From contig JAKSSL010000007.1 of NCBI GenBank assembly GCA_024403115.1, positions 1-44,065 of the forward strand: a DNA stretch of 44,065 nt. Direction: 5' to 3'. The notes below the pieces were generated by a model. The model was given only the letters and a program-made list of their open reading frames with translations, was not told the origin of the DNA and did no database searches. The translations under genes were made by a program, and so were the position numbers. Below, in pieces: positions 34,646 through 42,476 of this stretch (positions within the stretch are counted from its first letter, which is position 1; each line of letters starts with the position of its first letter). This DNA is from Clostridia bacterium (lineage in GTDB: Bacteria > Bacillota > Clostridia > Peptostreptococcales > Anaerovoracaceae).

Positions 34646-35716
34646 CTAAATTATGTTAATTTCCTTTGCTTCCTTAATAATTCTTTCTGCAGACTTAATG
34701 TTTCTAGGCTTTTCACCATTAAGCTTATCGAAGAATTGTTTTAATTTTTGTTCACGTCCTTCGTGCTTAAGAATATATATGATGCATAGATTTTGCAAGC
34801 CTATAGATTCACTAAGTATATCTATATCTCTGCCTACAATTTGATGCTTGCCCAATCTGTAAGCATCTTCTTCGTAGTCCTTTCTCATGTCCTCAATTTG
34901 ACCCAAGTTTTCAAATTCAAGCCACTTAAGAACATTGAGGAATCTTTGCATATTAGACTCTGTAAGCTCTGCGTGGTTAACATCTGCAATCTTCTTACTT
35001 AAGGATTCGAAAGGTTTAATAGCAATGTAATCCTTGAATGAGTCACCGTTAAGTTCGATGTCTTCAAATCTTGAATCCTTAATCAAGCCTGCAACTTCAC
35101 TTCTGTACATATCGATGGAATCGCTGATAGTCTTAAACTCGTCATCAGCAATTTCCAATAGACCAGCTAGACGATTCAATCCACGCTTGAATTTTGCTGG
35201 AATTTCAATGTCTGATTTATATCCTGTATCATGGTTGATTGTAGCCCATACGTGTTGCAAAGCTGTTCTTAATTGAACCTCAATCTTTGTTTCGTTGATT
35301 TCAGGATGTTCAGGATCATAGTATAAACTCTCTGGTATTTGACAGATATAGTGCAATGACATATATCCGAACTCGTTGTTGGATAGCTTTCTTTTATCCA
35401 CAGAGTTTTCCCAGTCTATTATGAAGCGCTTTTCTAATAAAGCAGAAATTCTGTCAACATCATCAATGTAAAAAGTAACCACTCTAGCTCCGACTATGTC
35501 TGTAATATCAGCAAGGCTGGCATATTTATAGCCCTTAAGTTCTAGCTTTCCGCTTAAACTCTTTTCCTCTTTGACTCTTGCCTCAACAGCTACAACATAA
35601 AGGCCTAATTCTTTAATGATTTTGTTAAGCTCTTCAACTAGAATCTCTTTAATTTTATCAAAACTTTCCCTGTTCTCAAGGTACTCGTCTATTATCATCT
35701 GACAATGTAAATCCAT
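34646..35716 (-). CDS. Stand-alone RelA/SpoT-type (p)ppGpp synthetase
   Basis: A 356-residue protein with a nucleotidyltransferase synthetase domain at about 20-200 and no HD, TGS or ACT domain. Expected catalytic residues are present: R47 and K49 (ARVKEEKS), K57, D73 in ADITDIVGARVV, GYMSLHY (117-123) and E146/Q148/R150 in EVQLRTALQHVWATINHD. These match active small alarmone synthetases, but the protein is longer, with a helical C-terminal region (about 200-356) that may regulate it or hold it to a partner. It lies between an SDF transporter gene (1 nt gap) and the HD hydrolase fusion (8 nt gap), so the two halves of RSH activity are encoded side by side. GGAGAAA precedes the ATG. Confidence 0.9.
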   Translation of the reverse strand: MDLHCQMIIDEYLENRESFDKIKEILVEELNKIIKELGLYVVAVEARVKEEKSLSGKLELKGYKYASLADITDIVGARVVTFYIDDVDRISALLEKRFIIDWENSVDKRKLSNNEFGYMSLHYICQIPESLYYDPEHPEINETKIEVQLRTALQHVWATINHDTGYKSDIEIPAKFKRGLNRLAGLLEIADDEFKTISDSIDMYRSEVAGLIKDSRFEDIELNGDSFKDYIAIKPFESLSKKIADVNHAELTESNMQRFLNVLKWLEFENLGQIEDMRKDYEEDAYRLGKHQIVGRDIDILSESIGLQNLCIIYILKHEGREQKLKQFFDKLNGEKPRNIKSAERIIKEAKEINII

Positions 35717-35717
35717 T

Positions 35718-37274
35718 TTATTTCTCCATCATACCTCTCTTCTTGGCTGTAGCTACCACCATTCCAGGGTGAGCTAATACGCAATGTGCTACTTCAGGGA
35801 ATAGAGTGATTGAAGTAAGCAATGTTGGTATTACAACCATTTCTGCAGGTATTCCCAATTGAGCTAGGAATATGGCATAGCATACTAGAGTTCCTCCAGC
35901 AACAGGTGGAACGGCAATGGCCATAATCACGCTCATAACCAATGCGACAAACAGCCACAATGGTGTAATTGTTATATCACAAACTATAGCAAAGTATATT
36001 GCCCAACCGACAAGTTCAACTCCAAAGGATGTCTTGTACAATACTCCGCTTAGTGGAACTCCGAATTCAGGGATTCCTTCCTTTACACCCCACTTGTAAA
36101 GTACGTTGTACATTTCCCCATAACATACAAGGCTGTTTCCTGTTGTAAGTCCTTTGAAGACGTTTTTAAAGTTATCCTTCAAATATCTTACAGGATTAAT
36201 TCCAGCTTCTATCCATGCTGCTACTAATACAAATACTGTATTAACAAGATATGTTATTACAAATAATGTTACATACAATACAGGGTTTTCGAAGCTTATT
36301 GAGTTATCAGTCATTAGCATTTGAGCTACACTGACAAATACGAAAGCTGGGATAAATCTATTGATTTGCTCCATGATGACCCTAATAATCTTGTTTAGTT
36401 CATCAAAGAACTTTTGTACTGTTTTAACCTTATCTCCCAAGATTAAGAAGCATACGCCCATTAATATTGAGATAACTATGATTTGCATAGTATTGCCTTG
36501 TGAGAACGGTGTAAACAAGTTTGTTGGTACCATTCCAATAACTAAATCTATCATTTGGCCTATACCAGATCCGCTTGTACCAGTTGAACTTATCTCGTAG
36601 AAAGGTTTCAAAGCCACTAGACATAATCCACAAACCAAAGTGGAATATACCAGTATTCTCAACAATAGAGATTTACCTATCTTGGAGAAAGTATTAATAT
36701 CCCCGATATTATATATTCCAAGCATAACCGATATGAATATCATAGGGCCTGCTATAGCATTTAATATTCCAACGAAAACATTAAATATTGGTTCTACTGC
36801 GTAAGTGCATACACCTGCTGCAACTGTAGGTACCAAAGTTTTCAAGATTAATGAGAAAGCTACACCTAATACTAAAGCCAAAACCAGCTTTAACAGTACC
36901 CTGTCATTCTTTTTCGGTAAGCTGATTTGTACTTTATTAAAGCCATTTGAATATGAGTAGTGTGGAGCTTGGTCCATTTGGTCGAACAAGTTGTGAAGAA
37001 TCATCTTTTCTCCATCAGCCTCGTTTTCGAACGGATTATACTCGTAACCCTTTAGCTGGACCTGAAGTATCTTTTTACCAAATAGTTTCTTTTTCTCAAC
37101 GAAGACTTGTTTTTCTTCACCAAACTCTGCCTGGAAATTTAAAAGAACTTCTTCCAAACTAAGTCTCATTTCCATTTTCTGACGTTTATCTATTTCCTCT
37201 TCGCTTAAGTAGGCAAAAAACTCTTCAGAAATTATATCAATATTTTCATTTGTCAAAGTGTAAGTATTAATCAT
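35718..37274 (-). CDS. SDF-family symporter with degenerate GHKL-like N-domain (second copy)
   Basis: A 518-residue protein. Residues about 125-510 are a sodium:dicarboxylate/amino-acid symporter core with about eight helices and re-entrant loops (PTNLFTPFSQGN, IAVPPVAGGTLVC). Transport-site motifs differ from canonical members: the serine-rich hairpin reads TTGNSL and the NMDG motif is not evident. Residues 1-122 are cytosolic and resemble an RsbW-type kinase: RLSLEEVLLNF (N-box place, N46), QVQLKGYEYNPFE (G1 place) and a final strand GFNKVQISLP. The glycine-rich ATP lid is absent, so it probably does not phosphorylate. The start overlaps the previous gene by 8 nt and GGAGG lies upstream. 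Substrate unknown. Confidence 0.78.
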   Translation of the reverse strand: MINTYTLTNENIDIISEEFFAYLSEEEIDKRQKMEMRLSLEEVLLNFQAEFGEEKQVFVEKKKLFGKKILQVQLKGYEYNPFENEADGEKMILHNLFDQMDQAPHYSYSNGFNKVQISLPKKNDRVLLKLVLALVLGVAFSLILKTLVPTVAAGVCTYAVEPIFNVFVGILNAIAGPMIFISVMLGIYNIGDINTFSKIGKSLLLRILVYSTLVCGLCLVALKPFYEISSTGTSGSGIGQMIDLVIGMVPTNLFTPFSQGNTMQIIVISILMGVCFLILGDKVKTVQKFFDELNKIIRVIMEQINRFIPAFVFVSVAQMLMTDNSISFENPVLYVTLFVITYLVNTVFVLVAAWIEAGINPVRYLKDNFKNVFKGLTTGNSLVCYGEMYNVLYKWGVKEGIPEFGVPLSGVLYKTSFGVELVGWAIYFAIVCDITITPLWLFVALVMSVIMAIAVPPVAGGTLVCYAIFLAQLGIPAEMVVIPTLLTSITLFPEVAHCVLAHPGMVVATAKKRGMMEK

Positions 37275-38859
37275 GTTTCTTGCCTCCTTCCTCGATTAGA
37301 TTCTTCCTTTTGGCTACGGTGATTGTTAAAGCAATTGTTTCTGTTACATTTAACGCTGTGCCTATATATTCAAGCAATAGCTCTAACAACATCGCTATGG
37401 CTATATAGTTTGCATCTATTCCCGCCGCAGCAAATATTGCTACCAAGGTTCCTACACCTCCGCCAGGAACTGGTGGATTAGCAACTGCCATTATTGGTAT
37501 GATAATAAGCATTGTTATAACCCAAATCAATGTGATTGCTACGCCACTTTCATTGGCAAAGAACACTGTCAAGACTGAAGCCACGCAAGCGAATATTGGC
37601 ATGTATGTGGATTCGCAAAGTCTTTCGCAAAGTTCTACAAAGTGATCGTTCACCTTGTAAACGTGAGCTGCTGCATGATGGATTTCTCCTCCTGCCGCTG
37701 CCGATGATGCTGTTGAAAGTGCAACGGTAAAAGCAGGCATCACATTCTTAATAAAATCTTTAACATTATATCCATTTTTCTTTAGCACCAGCATTGAGAG
37801 TAGCTTTATAATCAACGCTGCAATTACAAACAATACCAAGCACATTTCTACATTGGCATCGATGATTGAGTTGATACTATCCTCATAAGCAAGTTTTGCC
37901 ACAGATACAAATACGAATAATGGGAAGATTTTCATTACAAGCTCAAAGAATACATCAAGTATTAATGTGAACTCGTGGAAAACTCTAACCACTACCTTGC
38001 CTGTATCTCCAGCTATTAATAAACCAAAGCCAAAGATTACGGCTACAAATACAACCTGTAAAGCCTTAGCTTCAGAAAGCGGTCTAAAGGCATTGCTCGG
38101 TATCATATCTGTAAGGGTATTTATTACGATGGATAAATCACCCATATTACCCAGACTAGTTACAAGGCCTGTGTACAAAGTAGTAATGAAAATAGATATT
38201 GCTGTGGCAATGATTGTGTATGATAGGATTCTTCCAACTAAACTGCCACCTATATTATGAGCGGTTTTCCTGTCGCCCATCTCATATATTCCCAAAATTA
38301 TGGATAAGAAGGCCGCTGGTATAGCGATGGCATCAAGTACCTCCTCCAAAAGTTCTTCCAGCTTCTCGAATAATTCCATAATGAATTCGATAGCCTCTGA
38401 ATCTGTGGAACGGAACAATACGCCTATGGCTACGCCAAGAACCAGTGCGATTAACATTCTTATAGTAACCTGTTTTAGGTAATTCACCATGTGAATGGTT
38501 ACTATGTTTTCGCCCTTTTTATATCTATACTTGTTAGCATCAGAAAGGTTAGCGCCTAGACGATCTAAAACGTCGAAATCCTCATGATTTTTCTTGTCAA
38601 TAATATCACAGCGCTCGCCAGCAATGTGAATCTCGACAATCTTACGTCCTTTTCTACGCTTTATCTCATAATACCAACTTGTTTCTTCCGACAGAACGGC
38701 TTGATATTTCAGCAAAACCTCTTGAAATGAAAAGTTCAAAGTCAAAGCTTTCTTGCCCTTTAAACCGTGGTTTTTTATGTCCTCTTCAAAAGCCAAAATG
38801 CCCGCATCAATGTCTTCATTTGTAAGTTTATAAGTTAATGATTTATGCTTAAATACCAT
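37267..38859 (-). CDS. SDF-family symporter with degenerate GHKL-like N-domain (first copy)
   Basis: A 530-residue paralogue of the next gene and first in the operon. The SDF core (about 128-520) keeps a serine-rich hairpin (ALSTASSAAAGG), the ANPPVPGGG re-entrant loop and a last helix with GTALNVTETIALTITVAK, close to the NVTGD region of GltPh, though the substrate-binding Arg is missing. Residues 1-125 repeat the kinase-like fold: TLNFSFQEVLLKYQ (Lys at the N-box Asn place), IVEIHIAGE and GENIVTIHMV. The N-box Asn is therefore lost in this copy. The ATG at 38859 has only a weak, distant AGGCGG site. It may transport a dicarboxylate or amino acid, or sense one. Confidence 0.78.
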   Translation of the reverse strand: MVFKHKSLTYKLTNEDIDAGILAFEEDIKNHGLKGKKALTLNFSFQEVLLKYQAVLSEETSWYYEIKRRKGRKIVEIHIAGERCDIIDKKNHEDFDVLDRLGANLSDANKYRYKKGENIVTIHMVNYLKQVTIRMLIALVLGVAIGVLFRSTDSEAIEFIMELFEKLEELLEEVLDAIAIPAAFLSIILGIYEMGDRKTAHNIGGSLVGRILSYTIIATAISIFITTLYTGLVTSLGNMGDLSIVINTLTDMIPSNAFRPLSEAKALQVVFVAVIFGFGLLIAGDTGKVVVRVFHEFTLILDVFFELVMKIFPLFVFVSVAKLAYEDSINSIIDANVEMCLVLFVIAALIIKLLSMLVLKKNGYNVKDFIKNVMPAFTVALSTASSAAAGGEIHHAAAHVYKVNDHFVELCERLCESTYMPIFACVASVLTVFFANESGVAITLIWVITMLIIIPIMAVANPPVPGGGVGTLVAIFAAAGIDANYIAIAMLLELLLEYIGTALNVTETIALTITVAKRKNLIEEGGKKHD

Positions 38860-38887
38860 GGGTCAACATTCCGCCTATAATAAACCT

Positions 38888-38929
38888 ATATTACAAGTCT
38901 ATTTTACATTATTTCAAGAATTAAAGCAA
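38888..38929 (-). promoter_or_regulatory. Promoter region of the six-gene SDF operon
   Basis: Two overlapping sigma-A candidates on the minus strand: TTGCTT (38924-38929), 17 nt, TAAAAT (38901-38906); and TTGAAA (38912-38917), 18 nt, TAATAT (38888-38893). I cannot tell which is used. They lie 29-70 nt before the first SDF gene. Confidence 0.55.
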
Positions 38930-38991
38930 GTAAAAAGCCCTCCCCTATTAGGCCTATTTGCCACTAAAAATTTTTGCTCTTTACCAGCTAG

Positions 38992-39020
38992 AAAAACAAA
39001 AACTGCCCCTTGCGGAGCAG
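38992..39020 (-). terminator. Terminator after the acyltransferase gene
   Basis: A 7-bp stem, CTGCTCC/GGGGCAG, with a GCAA (GNRA) tetraloop is followed in the minus sense by TTTTTGTTTTT. It starts 12 nt past the stop and isolates the SDF operon downstream. Confidence 0.88.
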
Positions 39021-39031
39021 CCTAATTATCA

Positions 39032-40126
39032 TTAATTCAATTTGTCTCTAATCTTCTCAAAAGGTTTTTCAACATAGGCGAAAACTGGATTGATTTTCTT
39101 CCATAGGAAAGCCAACAAATCGTAGGTTTTCTCGAAGATGAGACTGTATAGCCAATTGCCCGCTTTTGAAGCAGCAAAGCAAGAAATGGCCACCGAAATA
39201 GCGATTATATATAGCCAGAACAGCAAAGTGCTCTCAGGGGCAGGAATAATGCCGAAGCCACAGCCGTATCTGACGATTAGCACCCTTACAAGCAAATGGA
39301 ATAGGTACATTGGCATTGTGTTGGCACCCAGCCACGCCAAGAAGCCCTTCTTTTTGCCGAAAACATTGAGGAACAATATGATCCAGCCGATGCTCAAAAC
39401 CATGCCTATAAGTCTAAACAGCATTCCCTCATACCAGCTTACGCCTAGGCTTGCATAGCTTGCCTTCACTTGGAAAACCTTGTTCAAAGCTGTGGAGCAA
39501 TAGATATTTATCAAGTGAGATGAAGCCACTAAGAATACTCCCAGGATTACGCTTTGCCACCACTTTAGACAGCGAAGCTTGCTCACCTGCTCAGTACTCA
39601 TAAAATATCCCAGCAAGAAGGACCACAAATATGTAATCATTCTGCTAAAGGACCAGAAATCCACACTAGTCCACTCAAATAGCCCTGATACAAGTAACAG
39701 CACTATAGAAATACCAAATATGTGATCTACTTTTATTAAATCTTTTAAGAAAAACCTGTATGCAAATAAAACGATTAAGAACCACATGCCAAAAGGCGCG
39801 GATCCTATCTTCCACATGGCAGTCTCGCCAAAGCCATTTAAAGCAAAGTTTATCAGCCAGAAAAATGCGAAAGACATGACATAAGGCCACAGCAATGACT
39901 TGACCGCAGTGGCTCTGGACTTCTCCACATTCTTGCTAAACAAACCTGACAAGAAGAAGAAACCCTGCAGTGACATCATTTCAAGCAATACGGCAAAAGT
40001 CCCTTCAGCTGTACCGTGGGCGCAGTGTCCACTAGCCACAGCCAAATGCTTTACCACTATTGCAAGCATTAGAAAGCCACGCATCGCATCGTATACATAG
40101 TTTCTCTCTTTGCAAACTTTATCCAT
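39032..40126 (-). CDS. Acyltransferase 3 family membrane protein
   Basis: A 364-residue protein with about ten membrane helices. The N-terminal YVYDAMRGFLMLAIVVKHLA keeps the D-x-x-R-G and a His in the first helix, typical of the acyltransferase-3/fucose 4-O-acetylase group, and GMWFLIVLFAYRF is the usual second conserved block. Members O-acetylate cell-surface sugars with an acyl-CoA donor. The acceptor is unknown. It is the last gene of a three-gene unit, 11 nt after the MBL gene, and is followed by a strong terminator. Confidence 0.85.
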   Translation of the reverse strand: MDKVCKERNYVYDAMRGFLMLAIVVKHLAVASGHCAHGTAEGTFAVLLEMMSLQGFFFLSGLFSKNVEKSRATAVKSLLWPYVMSFAFFWLINFALNGFGETAMWKIGSAPFGMWFLIVLFAYRFFLKDLIKVDHIFGISIVLLLVSGLFEWTSVDFWSFSRMITYLWSFLLGYFMSTEQVSKLRCLKWWQSVILGVFLVASSHLINIYCSTALNKVFQVKASYASLGVSWYEGMLFRLIGMVLSIGWIILFLNVFGKKKGFLAWLGANTMPMYLFHLLVRVLIVRYGCGFGIIPAPESTLLFWLYIIAISVAISCFAASKAGNWLYSLIFEKTYDLLAFLWKKINPVFAYVEKPFEKIRDKLN

Positions 40127-40137
40127 TACTAACCTCT

Positions 40138-40962
40138 CTATAAATCAAAGGCATCTCCAGTGCATGCGATAATTGCATCATCCCCAAAATGTTCCTTGAA
40201 AGTCATTATCATATTCATGCCTGTACAGTGTAGAGGAATCACCTTTGAAACGCCAAGCTCCTTCAAGCTACAAGCAAGCTCATTTCTCTCTTTTTCTTTG
40301 AGCATATATGTGTGCATTCCGCCTGTAAAGCTGATTATTTTTCTGTCAGGGAACAATTCCTTGGCTCTAACAATAATAGTTTCAGCCCCCTTGTGTCCAC
40401 AACCTGTAATGATGTGAATGCCTTCTTCTTCCTCAACAACCATAAACTGTTCATGGTTCATTGGATCTATGCTCAGCTTGCCATCCTCAAATTTGTAGAA
40501 CTTTTCTGTGGCTTTCTTCCCTGGAAGATTCTCAATATCTCCCACCAAGCATATATTATCAGCCAGTTTTACCACGTGATCAGTTAACACAAGCCTTGGT
40601 TTTAGCTTTTCTATAAAAGCCTCGCTCCACATTATTCCACAGTTAAAGTCATCAATCACGCCATCTTCCTCACCGCGGAACTGATGTATGCCCTCACGAT
40701 GAATGTATATTGGAGCCTTATCATTTACTTCTAAGAAAGCCTCCACTCCGTTTGTATGGTCATAGTGTCCGTGACTAAGTACGCAAGCCTTGACATCTGA
40801 CAAATCTATTCCTAGTTTTTCAGCATTGTCCAAACTTAGGGAAGATGCTCCAGTATCGAACAAATACTTACTACCCGCAGTTTCAATTAATAGGCTTAAT
40901 CCCCATTCAGCTCTGCACCATAAATTTTCTGTTTTATTATCCATTAAAACTGTAAGCTTCAT
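40138..40962 (-). CDS. Metallo-beta-lactamase-fold hydrolase (COG1237-like)
   Basis: A 274-residue MBL-fold protein. The metal motif SHGHYDHTNG (H64, H66, D68, H69), a later ITGCGHKG and a final PLHCTGM, where the histidines complete a two-metal site, fit the group annotated as dihydropterin-related ribofuranosylaminobenzene 5'-phosphate synthases (COG1237), named from an archaeal methanopterin enzyme. In bacteria the real substrate is not settled, so I do not assign one. It sits between a nicotinamidase-like gene (10 nt) and an acyltransferase gene (11 nt). Confidence 0.85.
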   Translation of the reverse strand: MKLTVLMDNKTENLWCRAEWGLSLLIETAGSKYLFDTGASSLSLDNAEKLGIDLSDVKACVLSHGHYDHTNGVEAFLEVNDKAPIYIHREGIHQFRGEEDGVIDDFNCGIMWSEAFIEKLKPRLVLTDHVVKLADNICLVGDIENLPGKKATEKFYKFEDGKLSIDPMNHEQFMVVEEEEGIHIITGCGHKGAETIIVRAKELFPDRKIISFTGGMHTYMLKEKERNELACSLKELGVSKVIPLHCTGMNMIMTFKEHFGDDAIIACTGDAFDL

Positions 40963-40972
40963 GACATACCTC

Positions 40973-41497
40973 TCATTCTACAATTATTTGACAGCTTTTC
41001 ATAGTTTCTATAGCGGAATCGTGCTTTTGAGGACTTACGCCAGCGCAACAACTCTCCACAACGTGAACAGGCAATTCAGGCGAAGCACTCTTAATCAAAA
41101 GGGCATTGGAAATTACACATATATCAGTGCATACTCCAATTAGCGTTACAGAATCTATCTTGCCCTCAATGAACTCATACTTCGTCTCACGGGCACATTC
41201 CAAAGAACCGAAGAAAGGCTTGTCAAAAGTCTTGGAATTATGTTCCTGTCTAAATTCCTCCAACTCGGGCACAAGCTGCCAGCCTGAAGTCCCCTCAATA
41301 CAGTGCTCAATTGGTAGGAATTTGCCCTCCTGTGTATCAAGATAATTGGCATCATGAGTATCACGAGTAAACTCAACTTCACCCTCCCAGTTTTTCACCA
41401 TTTCTACAATATTGGGCAAAACTTCCTGAGCCTCTTTGGTTCCTAAACTCCCAAATATAAAATCATTTTGTACATCTACAACAATTAGTTTTTTCAT
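40973..41497 (-). CDS. Nicotinamidase-like cysteine hydrolase
   Basis: A 174-residue isochorismatase-fold protein. The catalytic triad D8 (VVDVQNDF), K93 (FDKPFFGS) and C127 (GVCTDICV) is complete, and the metal-site residues D46, H48 and H65 (TRDTHDANY, IEHCIEGT) mark the PncA nicotinamidase branch, which makes nicotinate for NAD salvage. The ATG at 41497 has no Shine-Dalgarno sequence and lies exactly at the predicted transcription start, so it appears leaderless. First gene of a unit with an MBL-fold and an acyltransferase gene. Confidence 0.85.
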   Translation of the reverse strand: MKKLIVVDVQNDFIFGSLGTKEAQEVLPNIVEMVKNWEGEVEFTRDTHDANYLDTQEGKFLPIEHCIEGTSGWQLVPELEEFRQEHNSKTFDKPFFGSLECARETKYEFIEGKIDSVTLIGVCTDICVISNALLIKSASPELPVHVVESCCAGVSPQKHDSAIETMKSCQIIVE

Positions 41498-41503
41498 GGC
41501 TAT

Positions 41504-41512
41504 ATTATATCA
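41504..41512 (-). promoter_or_regulatory. Extended -10 promoter of the nicotinamidase-like gene
   Basis: TGA-TATAAT (41512 down to 41504) on the minus strand. Seven nt past the hexamer is 41497, the A of the ATG. The -35 region is weak. Confidence 0.6.
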
Positions 41513-41530
41513 CAAATAATAGACATAATG

Positions 41531-41539
41531 TGCTATAAT
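41531..41539 (+). promoter_or_regulatory. Extended -10 promoter of the carboxypeptidase gene
   Basis: TGC-TATAAT (41531-41539) on the plus strand, with no good -35 box. It predicts a start near 41546 and a 26-nt leader that contains AAAGGAAA. Confidence 0.6.
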
Positions 41540-41571
41540 TAACTTAATCCTAAAGAAAGGAAATTAAAGCA

Positions 41572-42474
41572 ATGAAAAAGATATTAACTATTTTATTAAC
41601 ACTAACTTTCATATCCAGCATGTGTCTATTTGCATCATGCACACCAACTTACGATAAAGACTACTTTACACATTGTAAAGCCGGCATCATGTATGATGTA
41701 ACTCATGACGAAGTGCTTTATGAAAAAGATGCAGATACACCATATGTGCCAGCAAGTATGACAAAGGTAATGACTGCCATCGTAACATGCAAACACAATC
41801 CTAATTTGGAAGGAGAACTTACTGTTTGCCACGATGCAGTATCACCAATGTATTGCAGCTGGATGGATTATCCGCACCTAATGGAAGGGGAAACTATTTC
41901 ATATTATCAAGCTGTAGAATATATGCTTTTGCCATCAGCCAACGAGTCAGCTAACTCACTGGCCTATGCTGTAGGTGGCGGAGATCGTCAAAAGTTCGTA
42001 GACGAAATGAACGTAACTGCTAAGGAAATCGGCTGTGAAAACACTGAGTATTTAGATCCACATGGCTTGTCCCCTAACAATCATGTAAGCGCAAGAGACA
42101 TGGTTAAGATTGCTCAATACGCTATGACTTTCCCTAAAATCAAGGAGATCCTTACTCATGAATCAGGGGTTGTAAAAGCCAACGACATTAGAGATACAGA
42201 TATTGAATACACTTCAATCCTATATCCTAAGTACCCTGATTTAGACGATTTGTATGAGAACCCATATTCAAAGTACATCACAGGCGTTAAGACTGGTTGG
42301 ATTGATCAATCAGGCTACAACTATGCTTGCAGTATGGAAAGAGATGGGGTTGAATATATTATAGTTGCCATGGGTGGCGATGAGGAAGATGCCGGCGATG
42401 GTAGCGGCCGCATCATACAAGGTGACTTTAGAGATATTATTGAAATTATGAGTCTAACAGATCCAAAGGAATAG
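41572..42474 (+). CDS. D-alanyl-D-alanine carboxypeptidase, lipoprotein (S11)
   Basis: A 300-residue penicillin-binding protein of peptidase family S11 that trims the terminal D-Ala from peptidoglycan stem peptides. The catalytic motifs are S62-M-T-K65, S122-A-N124 and K240-T-G242, in order and at family spacing. The N-terminus is a lipoprotein signal ending LFASC, so Cys23 is the likely lipid anchor; there is no C-terminal amphipathic anchor domain as in DacA, which fits lipid anchoring instead. A good AAAGGAAA binding site precedes the ATG. It is followed after 2 nt by a GlcNAc-kinase-like gene. Confidence 0.9.
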   Translation: MKKILTILLTLTFISSMCLFASCTPTYDKDYFTHCKAGIMYDVTHDEVLYEKDADTPYVPASMTKVMTAIVTCKHNPNLEGELTVCHDAVSPMYCSWMDYPHLMEGETISYYQAVEYMLLPSANESANSLAYAVGGGDRQKFVDEMNVTAKEIGCENTEYLDPHGLSPNNHVSARDMVKIAQYAMTFPKIKEILTHESGVVKANDIRDTDIEYTSILYPKYPDLDDLYENPYSKYITGVKTGWIDQSGYNYACSMERDGVEYIIVAMGGDEEDAGDGSGRIIQGDFRDIIEIMSLTDPKE

Positions 42475-42476
42475 AA

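Noticed and set aside
38935..38966. A second terminator (GGCCT...AGGGCTTTTT) before the SDF operon
   Set aside because: Only three or four pairs can form, and a much better terminator lies at 38992-39020.
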